This document shows positions 9,071-17,888 of a DNA stretch of 64,000 bases, piece by piece (position 1 is the stretch's first letter; every line of letters starts with the position of its first letter). This DNA is from an uncultured Porphyromonadaceae bacterium. Its GTDB lineage: Bacteria; Bacteroidota; Bacteroidia; Bacteroidales; Barnesiellaceae. A program made the position numbers and the translations under genes. Location: positions 124,001 through 188,000 of the forward strand of contig UPYI01000004.1 of the NCBI GenBank assembly GCA_900538555.1, in the 5' to 3' direction. Below the pieces are notes generated by a model, which saw only the letters and a list, made by a program, of their open reading frames with translations, was not told where the DNA came from and did not search any database.

Positions 9071-9239
9071 AAGATATACCCCCTAAAAAGCGACGCACTT
9101 AGTTTATTAACAAAATTAAACACTATCAAACATTCTACAACAAAACAAGAAACAGCCTAATTATTAGACACATAAAAATCAAGCCTTATTTCAAGGAAGC
9201 ATAAATATTCAAAAACATATTATATAACATATTATTTTA

Positions 9240-9271
9240 TTTGCCACTTTAAGAATAAAGGCAGATATTTG
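9240..9271 (+). promoter_or_regulatory. Promoter for a candidate small RNA
   Basis: TTTG at 9240-9243, exactly 20 bases, then GATATTTG at 9264-9271, one mismatch from TAnnTTTG. The predicted start is near 9278. It lies in AT-rich DNA 170 bases after lpxH and more than 300 bases before ispD, so it probably does not serve ispD alone. Confidence 0.55.
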
Positions 9272-9277
9272 TACCAC

Positions 9278-9365
9278 TAACCTAAAACAATCTTTTTTAC
9301 CTTAAAAATTAATACCTATTGAAAACCTATAAAAAGGAGCTTTTGTGAAAAAGCTCCTTTTTAAT
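9278..9365 (+). ncRNA. Putative small RNA of about 88 nt
   Basis: The region between the promoter at 9240-9271 and the terminator at 9331-9365 contains no credible reading frame, so the transcript would be a free small RNA. I do not recognise its sequence. It could instead be the short product of attenuation of the ispD-recG operon that starts 230 bases downstream. Confidence 0.4.
9331..9365 (+). terminator. Rho-independent terminator
   Basis: Fourteen-base complementary arms (9331-9344 and 9349-9362, core AAGGAGCTTTT / AAAAGCTCCTT) close a four-base loop and run into T residues. There is no gene end within 250 bases upstream, which is why a small RNA is proposed here. Confidence 0.85.
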
Positions 9366-9594
9366 TTTATGTCCGTCAAAAGTCCGATTTTCACAAAATA
9401 ATACTACCTTTTTACAGAATATTCCACATAGCAATATCATTTTGCCACGAAAACACCCGAATTATGTTACTTTCAATTCGTAAACTACAATCAAAATATG
9501 CTCCGGGAAACCTATTTTTCAGTTTCAAAATCACCGGCATATTTCCAAAATTCACTATCTTTACAACTCGGCTGATACGATAAAAAGAATAGGA
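9366..9594. other. Intergenic stretch before ispD
   Basis: AT-rich DNA without a gene. The only signal is TATCTTTA at 9556-9563, one base from the -7 consensus, about 32 bases before the ispD start; no good -33 box is at the right distance. Confidence 0.4.
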
Positions 9595-10266
9595 ATGAAG
9601 AGATATGCAATCATAGTAGCCGGAGGAAAAGGGCTACGGATGGGAGGAGAAATTCCGAAACAATTTTTACACCTGAAAGGGTTGCCCATACTGATGCACA
9701 CCCTCAACCGGTTTCATCGGTTCGATCCCGAGATCGAACTGGTCGTAGTCCTACCTGCCGACCAACAACCTTATTGGAACGAATTGTGCAAACAGCACCA
9801 TTTCCTTACGCCCCACCAGATCGTAACCGGTGGAGAAACACGGTTTCATTCCGTATCGAACGGGCTCGAAGCAATCGGCAACGACGGCATCGTAGCCATA
9901 CACGACGGAGTGCGTCCGCTCGTATCCGAAAGCGTGCTGCAACAGGCATACGAAACCGCCGGACAAACCGGATCGGCAATCCCGACCACCCCGGCAATCG
10001 AATCGCTCAGGGTACTTGCCCCCGGCGGAACGAGCCATGCCGTAGACCGGTCGTTGTTCGTACAAGTACAGACACCACAAGTTTTTCATACCCCAAAACT
10101 GAAAGCCGCCTATCGCCAACCCTACCGCAACGACTTCACCGACGACGCCTCCGTATTCGAGGCTGCCGGCAATACGGTAACGCTCATACCCGGCAACCGG
10201 GAAAATATCAAAATCACCCAACCCGCCGATCTGACATTGGCAGAACTGCTTATCGAAAATGCCTGA
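9595..10266 (+). CDS. ispD: 2-C-methyl-D-erythritol 4-phosphate cytidylyltransferase
   Basis: Transfers CMP from CTP to MEP in the non-mevalonate isoprenoid pathway. The 223 aa chain shows the nucleotide-binding start AIIVAGGKGLRMGGEIPKQFL (residues 5-25), the VVAVHDGVRP-like IVAIHDGVRPLV near 99-110, and QTPQVF near 157-162 followed by TDDASVFE near 182-189, all catalytic-site markers. It overlaps recG by eight bases, so the two are translationally coupled. A weak -7 box is at 9556-9563. Confidence 0.95.
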   Translation: MKRYAIIVAGGKGLRMGGEIPKQFLHLKGLPILMHTLNRFHRFDPEIELVVVLPADQQPYWNELCKQHHFLTPHQIVTGGETRFHSVSNGLEAIGNDGIVAIHDGVRPLVSESVLQQAYETAGQTGSAIPTTPAIESLRVLAPGGTSHAVDRSLFVQVQTPQVFHTPKLKAAYRQPYRNDFTDDASVFEAAGNTVTLIPGNRENIKITQPADLTLAELLIENA

Positions 10267-12352
10267 TCTCTATTCCCTCAATATCAAATACCTGCCGGGA
10301 GTAGGGCCGAAACGTGCGGAACTGCTTGCCAAAGAACTGGAAATACGTTCTTTCCACGACCTGCTCTATTACTTTCCCTACAAATACATCGACCGGAGCA
10401 AGACCTACCGCATCTGCGAGCTCGACGGCAATATGCCCTACATACAATTAAAGGGGCGCATCATTGCCTACTCCACACACGGAGAAGGTGCCCGGCGACG
10501 GCTTTCCGCCACATTCAGCGACGGAACGGGAAGTATCGAATTAGTCTGGTTCAAAGGCATACGGTTCGTTACCGACAAATACAAAACCGGAGTGGAATAT
10601 ACCCTGTTCGGGAAACCCACCTTATTCAACGGACGCTTGAATATCGCCCATCCCGAGCTCGACACCATCGACGAGACCGACAAGAGATATACCCTGCAAG
10701 GCTACTACAACACGACGGAAAAAATGAAGAACGCTTTCGTCAATTCCAAAGCCCTGCAAAAAATGGTGTATAACCTGTGGGAATCGTTGCAAGGACCGTT
10801 GGACGAAACGTTACCGCAAGAGATCATACAAGCCGCCAAAGTGATCGGGCTCACCGATGCCATACGCAACATCCATTTTCCGGACTCGGTCGAAGCTCTG
10901 AGAAAAGCCGAATACCGGTTGAAATTCGAAGAGCTGTTCTACCTGCAATTGCAAATACTCCGCTACACCAAGCTGCGCAACCGGAAATTAGGAGGCATAC
11001 GGTTCGACCGAATCGGCGACAACTTCAACAATTTCTACCACAAAGCCTTGCCGTTCGCCTTGACCAATGCCCAGAAACGGGTGCTGCGCGAAATCCGCGC
11101 CGACGTAGGCAGCGGGAAACAGATGAACCGGCTGTTGCAAGGCGACGTAGGCAGCGGGAAAACGTTGGTAGCTCTGATGAGTATGCTCATGGCGCTGGAC
11201 AACCAGTGTCAGGCTTGCCTGATGGCACCTACCGAAATTCTGGCGACACAGCACTACGAAACCATATCGCAAATGGTAGCGCCGTTAGGCATCCGGGTGG
11301 AACTGCTCACCGGTTCGACCAAGAAAAAAGACCGCACTGCACTCCACGAAGCATTGCTGACCGGCGACATACAGATTCTTATCGGCACGCATGCCCTGAT
11401 CGAAGATACGGTAAAATTCGCCAATCTGGGCATGGTAGTCATCGACGAGCAACATCGGTTCGGTGTCGAACAACGCGCCCGGCTGTGGAAGAAAAACAGC
11501 ATACCGCCGCACATCTTAGTCATGACCGCCACCCCCATACCGCGCACCTTAGCCATGACCGTTTACGGCGATCTGGATGTATCGGTCATCGACGAACTGC
11601 CCCCGGGACGCAAACCGATCCAGACCCTGTTGCAATACGACAATAAACGAGGGGCATTATACGCATCGCTCCGCCGGCAAATGGAACAAGGCAGACAAGT
11701 CTATATCGTCTATCCGTTGATTCAGGAAAGCGAAAAATCCGACCTGCGCAACTTGGAAGAAGGCTATGAATCGATTCGTGAAATCTTTCCCGAATACGAA
11801 GTGTGCATGGTACACGGCAAAATGAAACCGAACGAGAAAGACCGGGAGATGCAACGGTTCGCACAAGGTGAAGCCCGGATCATGGTAGCAACAACCGTCA
11901 TCGAAGTCGGGGTAAACGTCCCCAACGCCACAGTCATGGTAATCGAAAATGCCGAACGGTTCGGGCTATCGCAACTGCACCAGCTCCGCGGACGTGTAGG
12001 ACGAGGCGGCGAACAGTCGTACTGCATATTGATGACAAACTACAAAATTGCCCAAGATACCCGGAAACGATTGGAAATCATGGTCGAAACGACCGACGGG
12101 TTCCGCATTTCGGAAGCCGACCTGCAAATGAGGGGACCCGGCGATATGGAAGGTACGCAACAGAGCGGAATCGCATTCAACCTGAAAATCGCCAATATCG
12201 CCAAAGACGGGCAGATTCTGCAATTCGCCCGCGATATGGCTCTGTCGGTATTGGAAAAAGACGATCTGCTCGCTCTGCCTCAAAACTATCTGCTGCGCAA
12301 GGGACTGAGCCGGTTGTTCGACAAACAACAATACTGGGGGCTGATCAGTTAA
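10259..12352 (+). CDS. recG: ATP-dependent DNA helicase RecG
   Basis: Branch-migrating helicase that remodels stalled forks and Holliday junctions. The 697 aa protein has the N-terminal wedge/OB domain (about 1-260), Walker A GDVGSGKT near residue 298, the DExH-type DEQH box near 397, and the C-terminal RecG-specific motif region ending DKQQYWGLIS. A second DVGSGK just before the Walker A is normal for Bacteroidetes RecG as far as I know. It overlaps ispD by eight bases. A decayed repeat starts right after its stop codon. Confidence 0.97.
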   Translation: MPDLYSLNIKYLPGVGPKRAELLAKELEIRSFHDLLYYFPYKYIDRSKTYRICELDGNMPYIQLKGRIIAYSTHGEGARRRLSATFSDGTGSIELVWFKGIRFVTDKYKTGVEYTLFGKPTLFNGRLNIAHPELDTIDETDKRYTLQGYYNTTEKMKNAFVNSKALQKMVYNLWESLQGPLDETLPQEIIQAAKVIGLTDAIRNIHFPDSVEALRKAEYRLKFEELFYLQLQILRYTKLRNRKLGGIRFDRIGDNFNNFYHKALPFALTNAQKRVLREIRADVGSGKQMNRLLQGDVGSGKTLVALMSMLMALDNQCQACLMAPTEILATQHYETISQMVAPLGIRVELLTGSTKKKDRTALHEALLTGDIQILIGTHALIEDTVKFANLGMVVIDEQHRFGVEQRARLWKKNSIPPHILVMTATPIPRTLAMTVYGDLDVSVIDELPPGRKPIQTLLQYDNKRGALYASLRRQMEQGRQVYIVYPLIQESEKSDLRNLEEGYESIREIFPEYEVCMVHGKMKPNEKDREMQRFAQGEARIMVATTVIEVGVNVPNATVMVIENAERFGLSQLHQLRGRVGRGGEQSYCILMTNYKIAQDTRKRLEIMVETTDGFRISEADLQMRGPGDMEGTQQSGIAFNLKIANIAKDGQILQFARDMALSVLEKDDLLALPQNYLLRKGLSRLFDKQQYWGLIS

Positions 12353-12362
12353 ACGTAAAAAA

Positions 12363-12445
12363 GCGGCAAGCCAAGCGTAGAAACCATCGAGTAACCCCGA
12401 ATCGGTTATGCGAGGTGCGATATTATTATACAAATCATTAAATAA
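12363..12445. repeat. Degenerate class B repeat after recG
   Basis: Blocks AAGCCAAGCGTAGAAACCAT and GGTTATGCGAGGTGCG match the class B repeat (for example 40084-40174) with many substitutions and a ruined central hairpin. It looks like an old, decayed copy. Confidence 0.5.
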
Positions 12446-12481
12446 GCTAAAAAATACGACCACTTCTTACCGAAGATTCGT

Positions 12482-12489
12482 TACCTTTG
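12482..12489 (+). promoter_or_regulatory. -7 box (TACCTTTG) of the M23 peptidase gene
   Basis: An exact TAnnTTTG match lies 64 bases before the ATG at 12553. The -33 position has no TTTG. The same octamer TACCTTTG precedes the genes at 20970 and 60683. Confidence 0.5.
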
Positions 12490-12552
12490 TGCCGGTTTTA
12501 CTTTTTCGGTTCTCGCCGAGCTGAATTTTCAAACACATCTAAATACTCCGAA

Positions 12553-13464
12553 ATGAACAGATTAATCGCACTCATCATACTTTTAATAACTGCTTTATCG
12601 GTACACAATACCGTCACGGCACAAACACCTATCCCGTCGCGGCACAGCCAGACTCACGACCTGTTACTCGCCAAACAGCAAAACATACAGAATGAGATCA
12701 ACCTCATCGACTCGATTTCATTTCGCAAACTATTAGAAGAGGAAGACCTGAAATATCCGGCATGGGATCTCTACGGCGAAATATGGGATCAGGAATGGGT
12801 AAACCCTTATAAGAAAAAGCCCTACGAATTGCCCGATACGGTCGATATAGATGTCAGCAAATACTACATACCGGTTCCGGGTCAAGTCACATCGGGCTAT
12901 GGTCCGCGCGGGCGACGCCACCGTATGCACCGGGGGGTCGATCTCCGACTGCAAGTAGGCGATACCGTGAGAGCTGCTTTCGACGGACGGGTACGGTTGA
13001 AAAAATACGAACGGCGCGGATACGGTTATTACGTGATTATCCGCCATACGAACGGACTGGAAACCATCTACGGGCATCTTTCCAAATTTCTTGTCGAACC
13101 CGACCAGATCGTCCGTGCCGGCGACCCGATCGCATTGGGCGGTAATACGGGACGTTCCACAGGTCCGCACCTCCATTTCGAGACCCGCTACTTAGGTCTC
13201 GACTTCGATCCGCGTGCCATTTTCGATTTCAAACATCAGACCACCTATTCCGACCTTTTCACATTCACACCGAAAAAAGTTGCAAAAGGCTATACGGTCA
13301 TGACCGTAAACGGAAAAACCTACACGGCTTACCGGATACGACGCGGCGACACATTGTCGGGCATCGCGCAACAGAACCGGACTTCGGTACGTACCCTCTG
13401 CCGTCTGAACAACATCACTACAAAAACGGTTTTGAAACCGGGCAAACTGCTCCGATTGCCCTAA
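12553..13464 (+). CDS. M23 family metallopeptidase with C-terminal LysM
   Basis: A 303 aa exported peptidoglycan endopeptidase. The signal peptide is MNRLIALIILLITALSVHNT plus a few residues. The peptidase domain (about 108-225) has HRGVDL (H-x3-D zinc ligands) and the HLHFE motif near 210-214, so it should be catalytically active. A LysM domain (about 258-303, YRIRRGDTLSGIAQQN) binds glycan. Bacteroidetes proteins of this layout cleave peptide cross-links or act as divisome activators. It has its own -7 box and converges on the TPR gene. Confidence 0.9.
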   Translation: MNRLIALIILLITALSVHNTVTAQTPIPSRHSQTHDLLLAKQQNIQNEINLIDSISFRKLLEEEDLKYPAWDLYGEIWDQEWVNPYKKKPYELPDTVDIDVSKYYIPVPGQVTSGYGPRGRRHRMHRGVDLRLQVGDTVRAAFDGRVRLKKYERRGYGYYVIIRHTNGLETIYGHLSKFLVEPDQIVRAGDPIALGGNTGRSTGPHLHFETRYLGLDFDPRAIFDFKHQTTYSDLFTFTPKKVAKGYTVMTVNGKTYTAYRIRRGDTLSGIAQQNRTSVRTLCRLNNITTKTVLKPGKLLRLP

Positions 13465-13483
13465 GGAAGAATCGGCTTCCTTA
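13462..13483. terminator. Small bidirectional hairpin between convergent genes
   Basis: TAAGGAAG (13462-13469, which includes the M23 stop codon) pairs perfectly with CTTCCTTA (13476-13483). The stem is only eight base pairs and the T-tract is poor, so its strength is uncertain. It is the only candidate in the 20-base gap to the TPR gene. Confidence 0.4.
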
Positions 13484-13484
13484 T

Positions 13485-15083
13485 TCAGAATGACGAAGGA
13501 TAACGCGTTTTAAGTTCCTCGAATTCCGGCAAACCGCGAAGCGAACGAAGGGAATACTTGGAATCGGAATAACTGTTCAGCCGATAGGCATCGTCGTAAC
13601 CGGCTGAAAGCGCACGATCGAGACAAGCCAACGCTTCCGCTTCGTCACCGGCAGCCGCATACAGACAAGCCAGTCCATAACCGATACGGGCATTCTCTTT
13701 CTCTTCACGCGACCAGATTTCCAATGCTTCGGTCAATTCGTCGGAAGCATCCAAAGCCGACAAAGCGACACAACGGTACCACGACGCATCCGGCAGTTTC
13801 GAGCACGCTGCCTGCTCCGCCAGTTGTTCGTATTCCCGACGGGCGCATTCTTCATCGTCCGACCATTCCGCACTGAGCAAACGGGCTTGCAGATTGCCGG
13901 CATTCAACGCAATTGCCTTACGTACCGATTGAAGCGCCGTCTGCCAGTCGCCTTTGTCATGGGCAAGCAACGCCCGTAACAAATAAAGATCGTCGGACGA
14001 TACATATCTTTTCAAGAAACGATTGACGACTCGTATCGCCTCATCGTCACGTCCGAGCGCACGCAAAATCCGGATCTGCAAAGCTCCCATGTCGGGCGTC
14101 ACTTCCGCCAACCGCATCGCCATATCCATATCTTCCAATGCCTCGGCAAACAACCCTCTGTGGAAATAGCAATATGCCCGATCATAAAAAAGCGACGAAG
14201 TATAAAATTTTCGGTTACCTAAAATGATCTTCAAGTCCGACAGGGCTTGGGCATACTTCCGATTGTTTTTCGACACCACCGCCCGTATATAATACAACAT
14301 ATCGGCACCTGAATGCCGGCGTATCGCCGCACCGATCTCCTTCACAACCGTATCGAAATCCGTATCGCCGTAGACAATCAGCCGTTGGGCGGCTTCCCGG
14401 TTGGCATCGTCCATCGTCAATACCGCCACCAGATCGGCTATCTCTTCCCGAATCATTCCCATCCGGCGGTAAATATCCGCCCGTTCCATGTACACATCGG
14501 GACGAGCCGGTGTAAATGCGACAGCCGTATTCAACAGATCCGTCGCCTCCTCGTTCCTACCTTGTTCGGCAGCAATCCTTGCCAATCCGAAATAAGCTGT
14601 CCGGCTACGGGGATCGATGCGCAAAATGGAACGATAATCGGCAGCGGCATCGTCCCAACATCCATTCCGCATATAGGACGAAGCCCGTCCGGCAAGAGCC
14701 GCCGGCGAATCGGGCTGCAAAGAGCAAGCCTTGTTCCAATCGGCTTCCGCCCGGCTATATTCCTGCTTCCGCTCATACAGTTCGGCACGAAGCAAATAAA
14801 GCAAAACGATATTCTCCTTCTGCCGCGCAATACTCTTTTCACGTTTGGGCAGACAGCCCATCGCACGTTCCATATCCGCCAACGCCCGATCCGTATCGCC
14901 ATAGGCATAATAATCCATTGCCCGGCGATAATAGGTCATATAATCTTCGGGATTCTTAGCCAAAATCTCATCGTAAGTTTCGAAAACCGCCCGTATCAAC
15001 GGATCGGACATATCGACCTGTGCCTGTCCTTGAAACAGACAAACACCCAACACGAAAAAGAATCCTATCGAAATTTTTCTCAT
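13485..15083 (-). CDS. Periplasmic tetratricopeptide-repeat protein
   Basis: A 532 aa protein with a signal peptide (MRKISIGFFFVLGVCLFQGQAQ) and about ten TPR-like helical pairs through its full length, for example AMDYYAYGDTDRALADMERA near 51-70. TPR proteins are scaffolds; no catalytic motif is visible. It is the last gene of the minus-strand run that starts at 19755, 33 bases behind the MFS gene. The alternative of a lipoprotein is excluded because no lipobox cysteine follows the signal. Confidence 0.8.
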   Translation of the reverse strand: MRKISIGFFFVLGVCLFQGQAQVDMSDPLIRAVFETYDEILAKNPEDYMTYYRRAMDYYAYGDTDRALADMERAMGCLPKREKSIARQKENIVLLYLLRAELYERKQEYSRAEADWNKACSLQPDSPAALAGRASSYMRNGCWDDAAADYRSILRIDPRSRTAYFGLARIAAEQGRNEEATDLLNTAVAFTPARPDVYMERADIYRRMGMIREEIADLVAVLTMDDANREAAQRLIVYGDTDFDTVVKEIGAAIRRHSGADMLYYIRAVVSKNNRKYAQALSDLKIILGNRKFYTSSLFYDRAYCYFHRGLFAEALEDMDMAMRLAEVTPDMGALQIRILRALGRDDEAIRVVNRFLKRYVSSDDLYLLRALLAHDKGDWQTALQSVRKAIALNAGNLQARLLSAEWSDDEECARREYEQLAEQAACSKLPDASWYRCVALSALDASDELTEALEIWSREEKENARIGYGLACLYAAAGDEAEALACLDRALSAGYDDAYRLNSYSDSKYSLRSLRGLPEFEELKTRYPSSF

Positions 15084-15116
15084 ACCTCTTTCTCTAAAAA
15101 AACAGTCGGTAACCGG

Positions 15117-16286
15117 CTATTGCCGACGGAGATGCACACGCCATCGAGCAGCAAAAAGAATCAGACAGACGAAGCAAACCGCCAATACCGACATCGAACT
15201 CATCAATCCCGCACGGTCATACACCCAACCCATAAGCGCCGGGACAATAGCTCCGCCCGATACCGCCATAATCAACAATCCCGAAATTTCGTTCGAGCGA
15301 TCGGGACGATGCGATAACGCCAAAGCGAAAATAATGGAGAATATATTGGCGCAGACCCCTCCGATAAGAGTTATACATACCGCCGAAATCCAGAAAGAGT
15401 GTTGCGGAAGCAACAATACGATCGCGCCGATTCCCACCCACAGACTTCCGAAAAGGAAACGGACGGAAGAATAACGCAACAGTACGATCGCACCGATCAG
15501 CGAACCGACAATACGTGCCACGAAATAAATACTGGGACCCAGCCCCGAACGTTCGACCGACAATCCGCACCGTTCTTGCAGGAACAGCGGTATATTGACA
15601 TTCATGCCGACATCGATACCGACAAAAATAAACAGCGCACAGAACAACTGCAAAATGTATTTGTCTTTCAACAAGCCGAACGTTTCGGCAAAGGCATGTT
15701 TACGCACCTCCACCTTGCGTTCCGCAATCGGCACACAGCTCAACCAGACGATAGCAGCCACCGTAAACAGTGCATATACGGGGAAAATACGTTGCCAACT
15801 GCCCGTAGCCCACACCACTGCCGTCACTAATAACGGACCGGCAAACGACGAGAGCGAACGGAAGAACTGCCCCAATGTCAGATCGGTCGTCAAACGATGC
15901 GGCGGAACGACATCGCCCAGCAACGGGTTCAGCGAGGTCTGCAACAATGTATTCCCGATCCCGATCAACGTAAACGCCCACATCATCCGGGCAAACGTAT
16001 AACCGGTCATCGGCACGACCAAAGCGGCAAGTGTAATCAACAGGCTCAATACGACCGTGCGTTTACGTCCGATCCGGTTCATCAGCAGTCCGGCGGGAAC
16101 TGCCAGAAAAGCAAAACTGATGAACGCCAGCAGCGGCAGCAGTGCCGACAGCGTTCCGCTTAAAGAAAAATCCTGACGGACATAATTCGCCGACACGCCC
16201 ACAATATCCACCAGCCCCATGATGAAGAAGGAGAAAAAGAGAGCAGGCAACGCCGCCCGCGATACGGTCGATCCAGCAGCAGGCAT
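15117..16286 (-). CDS. MFS transporter, sugar-permease-like
   Basis: A 389 aa major facilitator with twelve predicted membrane helices. The loop motif MNRIGRKRTVVL (near 69-80) is the MFS signature between helices 2 and 3. FucP/NagP-like sugar:H+ symporters of Bacteroidetes have similar lengths, but the substrate cannot be assigned. It begins five bases after kdsA and is probably cotranscribed with it. The start at 16286 leaves a short cytoplasmic tail before helix 1. Confidence 0.8.
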   Translation of the reverse strand: MPAAGSTVSRAALPALFFSFFIMGLVDIVGVSANYVRQDFSLSGTLSALLPLLAFISFAFLAVPAGLLMNRIGRKRTVVLSLLITLAALVVPMTGYTFARMMWAFTLIGIGNTLLQTSLNPLLGDVVPPHRLTTDLTLGQFFRSLSSFAGPLLVTAVVWATGSWQRIFPVYALFTVAAIVWLSCVPIAERKVEVRKHAFAETFGLLKDKYILQLFCALFIFVGIDVGMNVNIPLFLQERCGLSVERSGLGPSIYFVARIVGSLIGAIVLLRYSSVRFLFGSLWVGIGAIVLLLPQHSFWISAVCITLIGGVCANIFSIIFALALSHRPDRSNEISGLLIMAVSGGAIVPALMGWVYDRAGLMSSMSVLAVCFVCLILFAARWRVHLRRQ

Positions 16287-16291
16287 ATCCG

Positions 16292-17113
16292 TTAAAACCG
16301 GTTGATCGTCTGACGGATCGCCACCAGACGGGTTAATAATCTTTCCAACAGATCGAGGCGCAGCATATTCGCTCCGTCCGATTTCGCACGGCTCGGTTCG
16401 GGATGCGTCTCCATAAACAGGCCATCGGCACCCACCGCCACACCAGCCCGGGCTATCGTCTCTATCAGTTCGGGCATACCGCCGGTTACCCCCGACGTCT
16501 GGTTCGGTTTCTGCAACGAATGAGTCACATCCAATATTACAGGGAAACCGAATTTCTGCATTTCGGGAATCCCCCGATAGTCCACTACCAGATCCTGATA
16601 CCCGAACGTAACCCCCCGCTCAGTTATCGCGACCCGTGTATTTCCGGCATCCACCACTTTCTGTGCCGCGAATTGCATCGCTTCGGGCGAAAGAAACTGC
16701 CCTTTCTTGATATTCACCACACGTCCGGTTTCGGCGGCAGCCACCAGCAAATCGGTCTGCCGGCAGAGGAATGCCGGTATTTGAAGCACATCGACATATT
16801 CGGCAGCCATCTTCGCTTCATCGGCGGTATGAATATCGGTCACGACCGGAACATCGAACGTTTCAGCCACCTTGCGCAAAATTTTCAACGCTTTTTCATC
16901 CCCGATTCCGGTAAACGAATCCAACCGCGAACGGTTCGCCTTCCGGTACGATCCTTTGAATACATACGGAATCTGCAACCGGTCGGTAATCTTCACTATC
17001 GTTTCGGCGATTTGCATCGCCATCTCTTCGCCTTCAATCACACACGGTCCAGCCAACAGGAAAAAATTTCCGGCATCCGTATGCTTTATATTTTCCAATG
17101 CTAAATTTTTCAT
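16292..17113 (-). CDS. kdsA: 3-deoxy-8-phosphooctulonate synthase
   Basis: Condenses arabinose 5-phosphate and phosphoenolpyruvate to KDO-8-phosphate for the LPS inner core. The ATG at 17113 gives 273 aa (MKNLALENIKHTD); a start at 17152 would add 13 residues. Motifs include LAGPCVIEGEEMA near 19-31, GSYRKANRSR near 55-64, and the DVTHSLQ region near 195-201. It lies 42 bases after rsmE and 5 bases before the MFS gene in the six-gene minus-strand run. Confidence 0.97.
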   Translation of the reverse strand: MKNLALENIKHTDAGNFFLLAGPCVIEGEEMAMQIAETIVKITDRLQIPYVFKGSYRKANRSRLDSFTGIGDEKALKILRKVAETFDVPVVTDIHTADEAKMAAEYVDVLQIPAFLCRQTDLLVAAAETGRVVNIKKGQFLSPEAMQFAAQKVVDAGNTRVAITERGVTFGYQDLVVDYRGIPEMQKFGFPVILDVTHSLQKPNQTSGVTGGMPELIETIARAGVAVGADGLFMETHPEPSRAKSDGANMLRLDLLERLLTRLVAIRQTINRF

Positions 17114-17155
17114 TTCGCTCCTACTCAAAAAGGTTCGCCCGAACGGCGACACCGA

Positions 17156-17866
17156 TTATTTCTTTATCTGATTCAATACATGAATAGTGTGGCAAGCCAC
17201 CACGCCCGCTGTTTCTGTCCGCAGACGGCTATCACCCAAAGAGATCGGCTGGAAACCGTTTGCCAATGCCAGTTCCACTTCTTCGGGACTGAAATCGCCT
17301 TCGGGTCCGATCAATATACAGACATCGCGCCCCGGTTCATACCGGTCGGCAAGCAAAAACCGTTCGGAATCGCCGTAACAATGGGCAATGAATTTCTGTC
17401 CGTCGAACGGGCGCTCCACTACACGACGGAAATCGGTCATCTCCGACAATAGCGGAAGTTCCGCTTTCAGCGACTGTTTCATTGCCGACACCAATATCTT
17501 TTCGATCCGGTCGATCTTCAACTCTTTACGCTCCGAGAAACGGCAACGCAACGGAGTAATGGCATCGATCCCTATTTCCGTACACTTCTCGGCAAACCAC
17601 TCAATGCGGTCGAGATTCTTCGTAGGGGCTATCGCCACCTCTATGCGACACCGCCACGCGTTCGGGCGATCTTCTTTCGAAAGGATACGCACGGCGCACC
17701 GCTTGGGATGCGCCAACGTGATTTCTGCCCGGTACCAACCGCCTCTGCCATCGATCAAACCGATCTCATCGCCCTCTTTCAGGCGAAGTACCTTGACACA
17801 ATGCTGGCTCTCGCCTTCGGGCAATTCGGCAACGGTTTCTATATCGGGAGTATAAAACAACTGCAT
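17156..17866 (-). CDS. rsmE: 16S rRNA m3U1498 methyltransferase
   Basis: SPOUT-class methyltransferase that modifies U1498 of 16S rRNA using SAM. From the ATG at 17866 (MQLFYTPD) it is 236 aa, the family length; a start at 17938 would run into the upstream permease gene. The C-terminal trefoil knot is clear: IGPEGDFSPEE near 189-199 and SLGDSRLRTETA near 210-221. It starts 22 bases after the nucleoside permease gene and is followed 42 bases later by kdsA. Confidence 0.95.
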   Translation of the reverse strand: MQLFYTPDIETVAELPEGESQHCVKVLRLKEGDEIGLIDGRGGWYRAEITLAHPKRCAVRILSKEDRPNAWRCRIEVAIAPTKNLDRIEWFAEKCTEIGIDAITPLRCRFSERKELKIDRIEKILVSAMKQSLKAELPLLSEMTDFRRVVERPFDGQKFIAHCYGDSERFLLADRYEPGRDVCILIGPEGDFSPEEVELALANGFQPISLGDSRLRTETAGVVACHTIHVLNQIKK

Positions 17867-17888
17867 AACTATCTGTCCGGTTATCGGA

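Noticed and set aside
11095..11165. Duplicated DVGSGK motif in recG as a possible local duplication
   Set aside because: As far as I know the doubled motif (GSGKQMNRLLQGDVGSGKT) is the normal sequence around Walker A in Bacteroidetes RecG.
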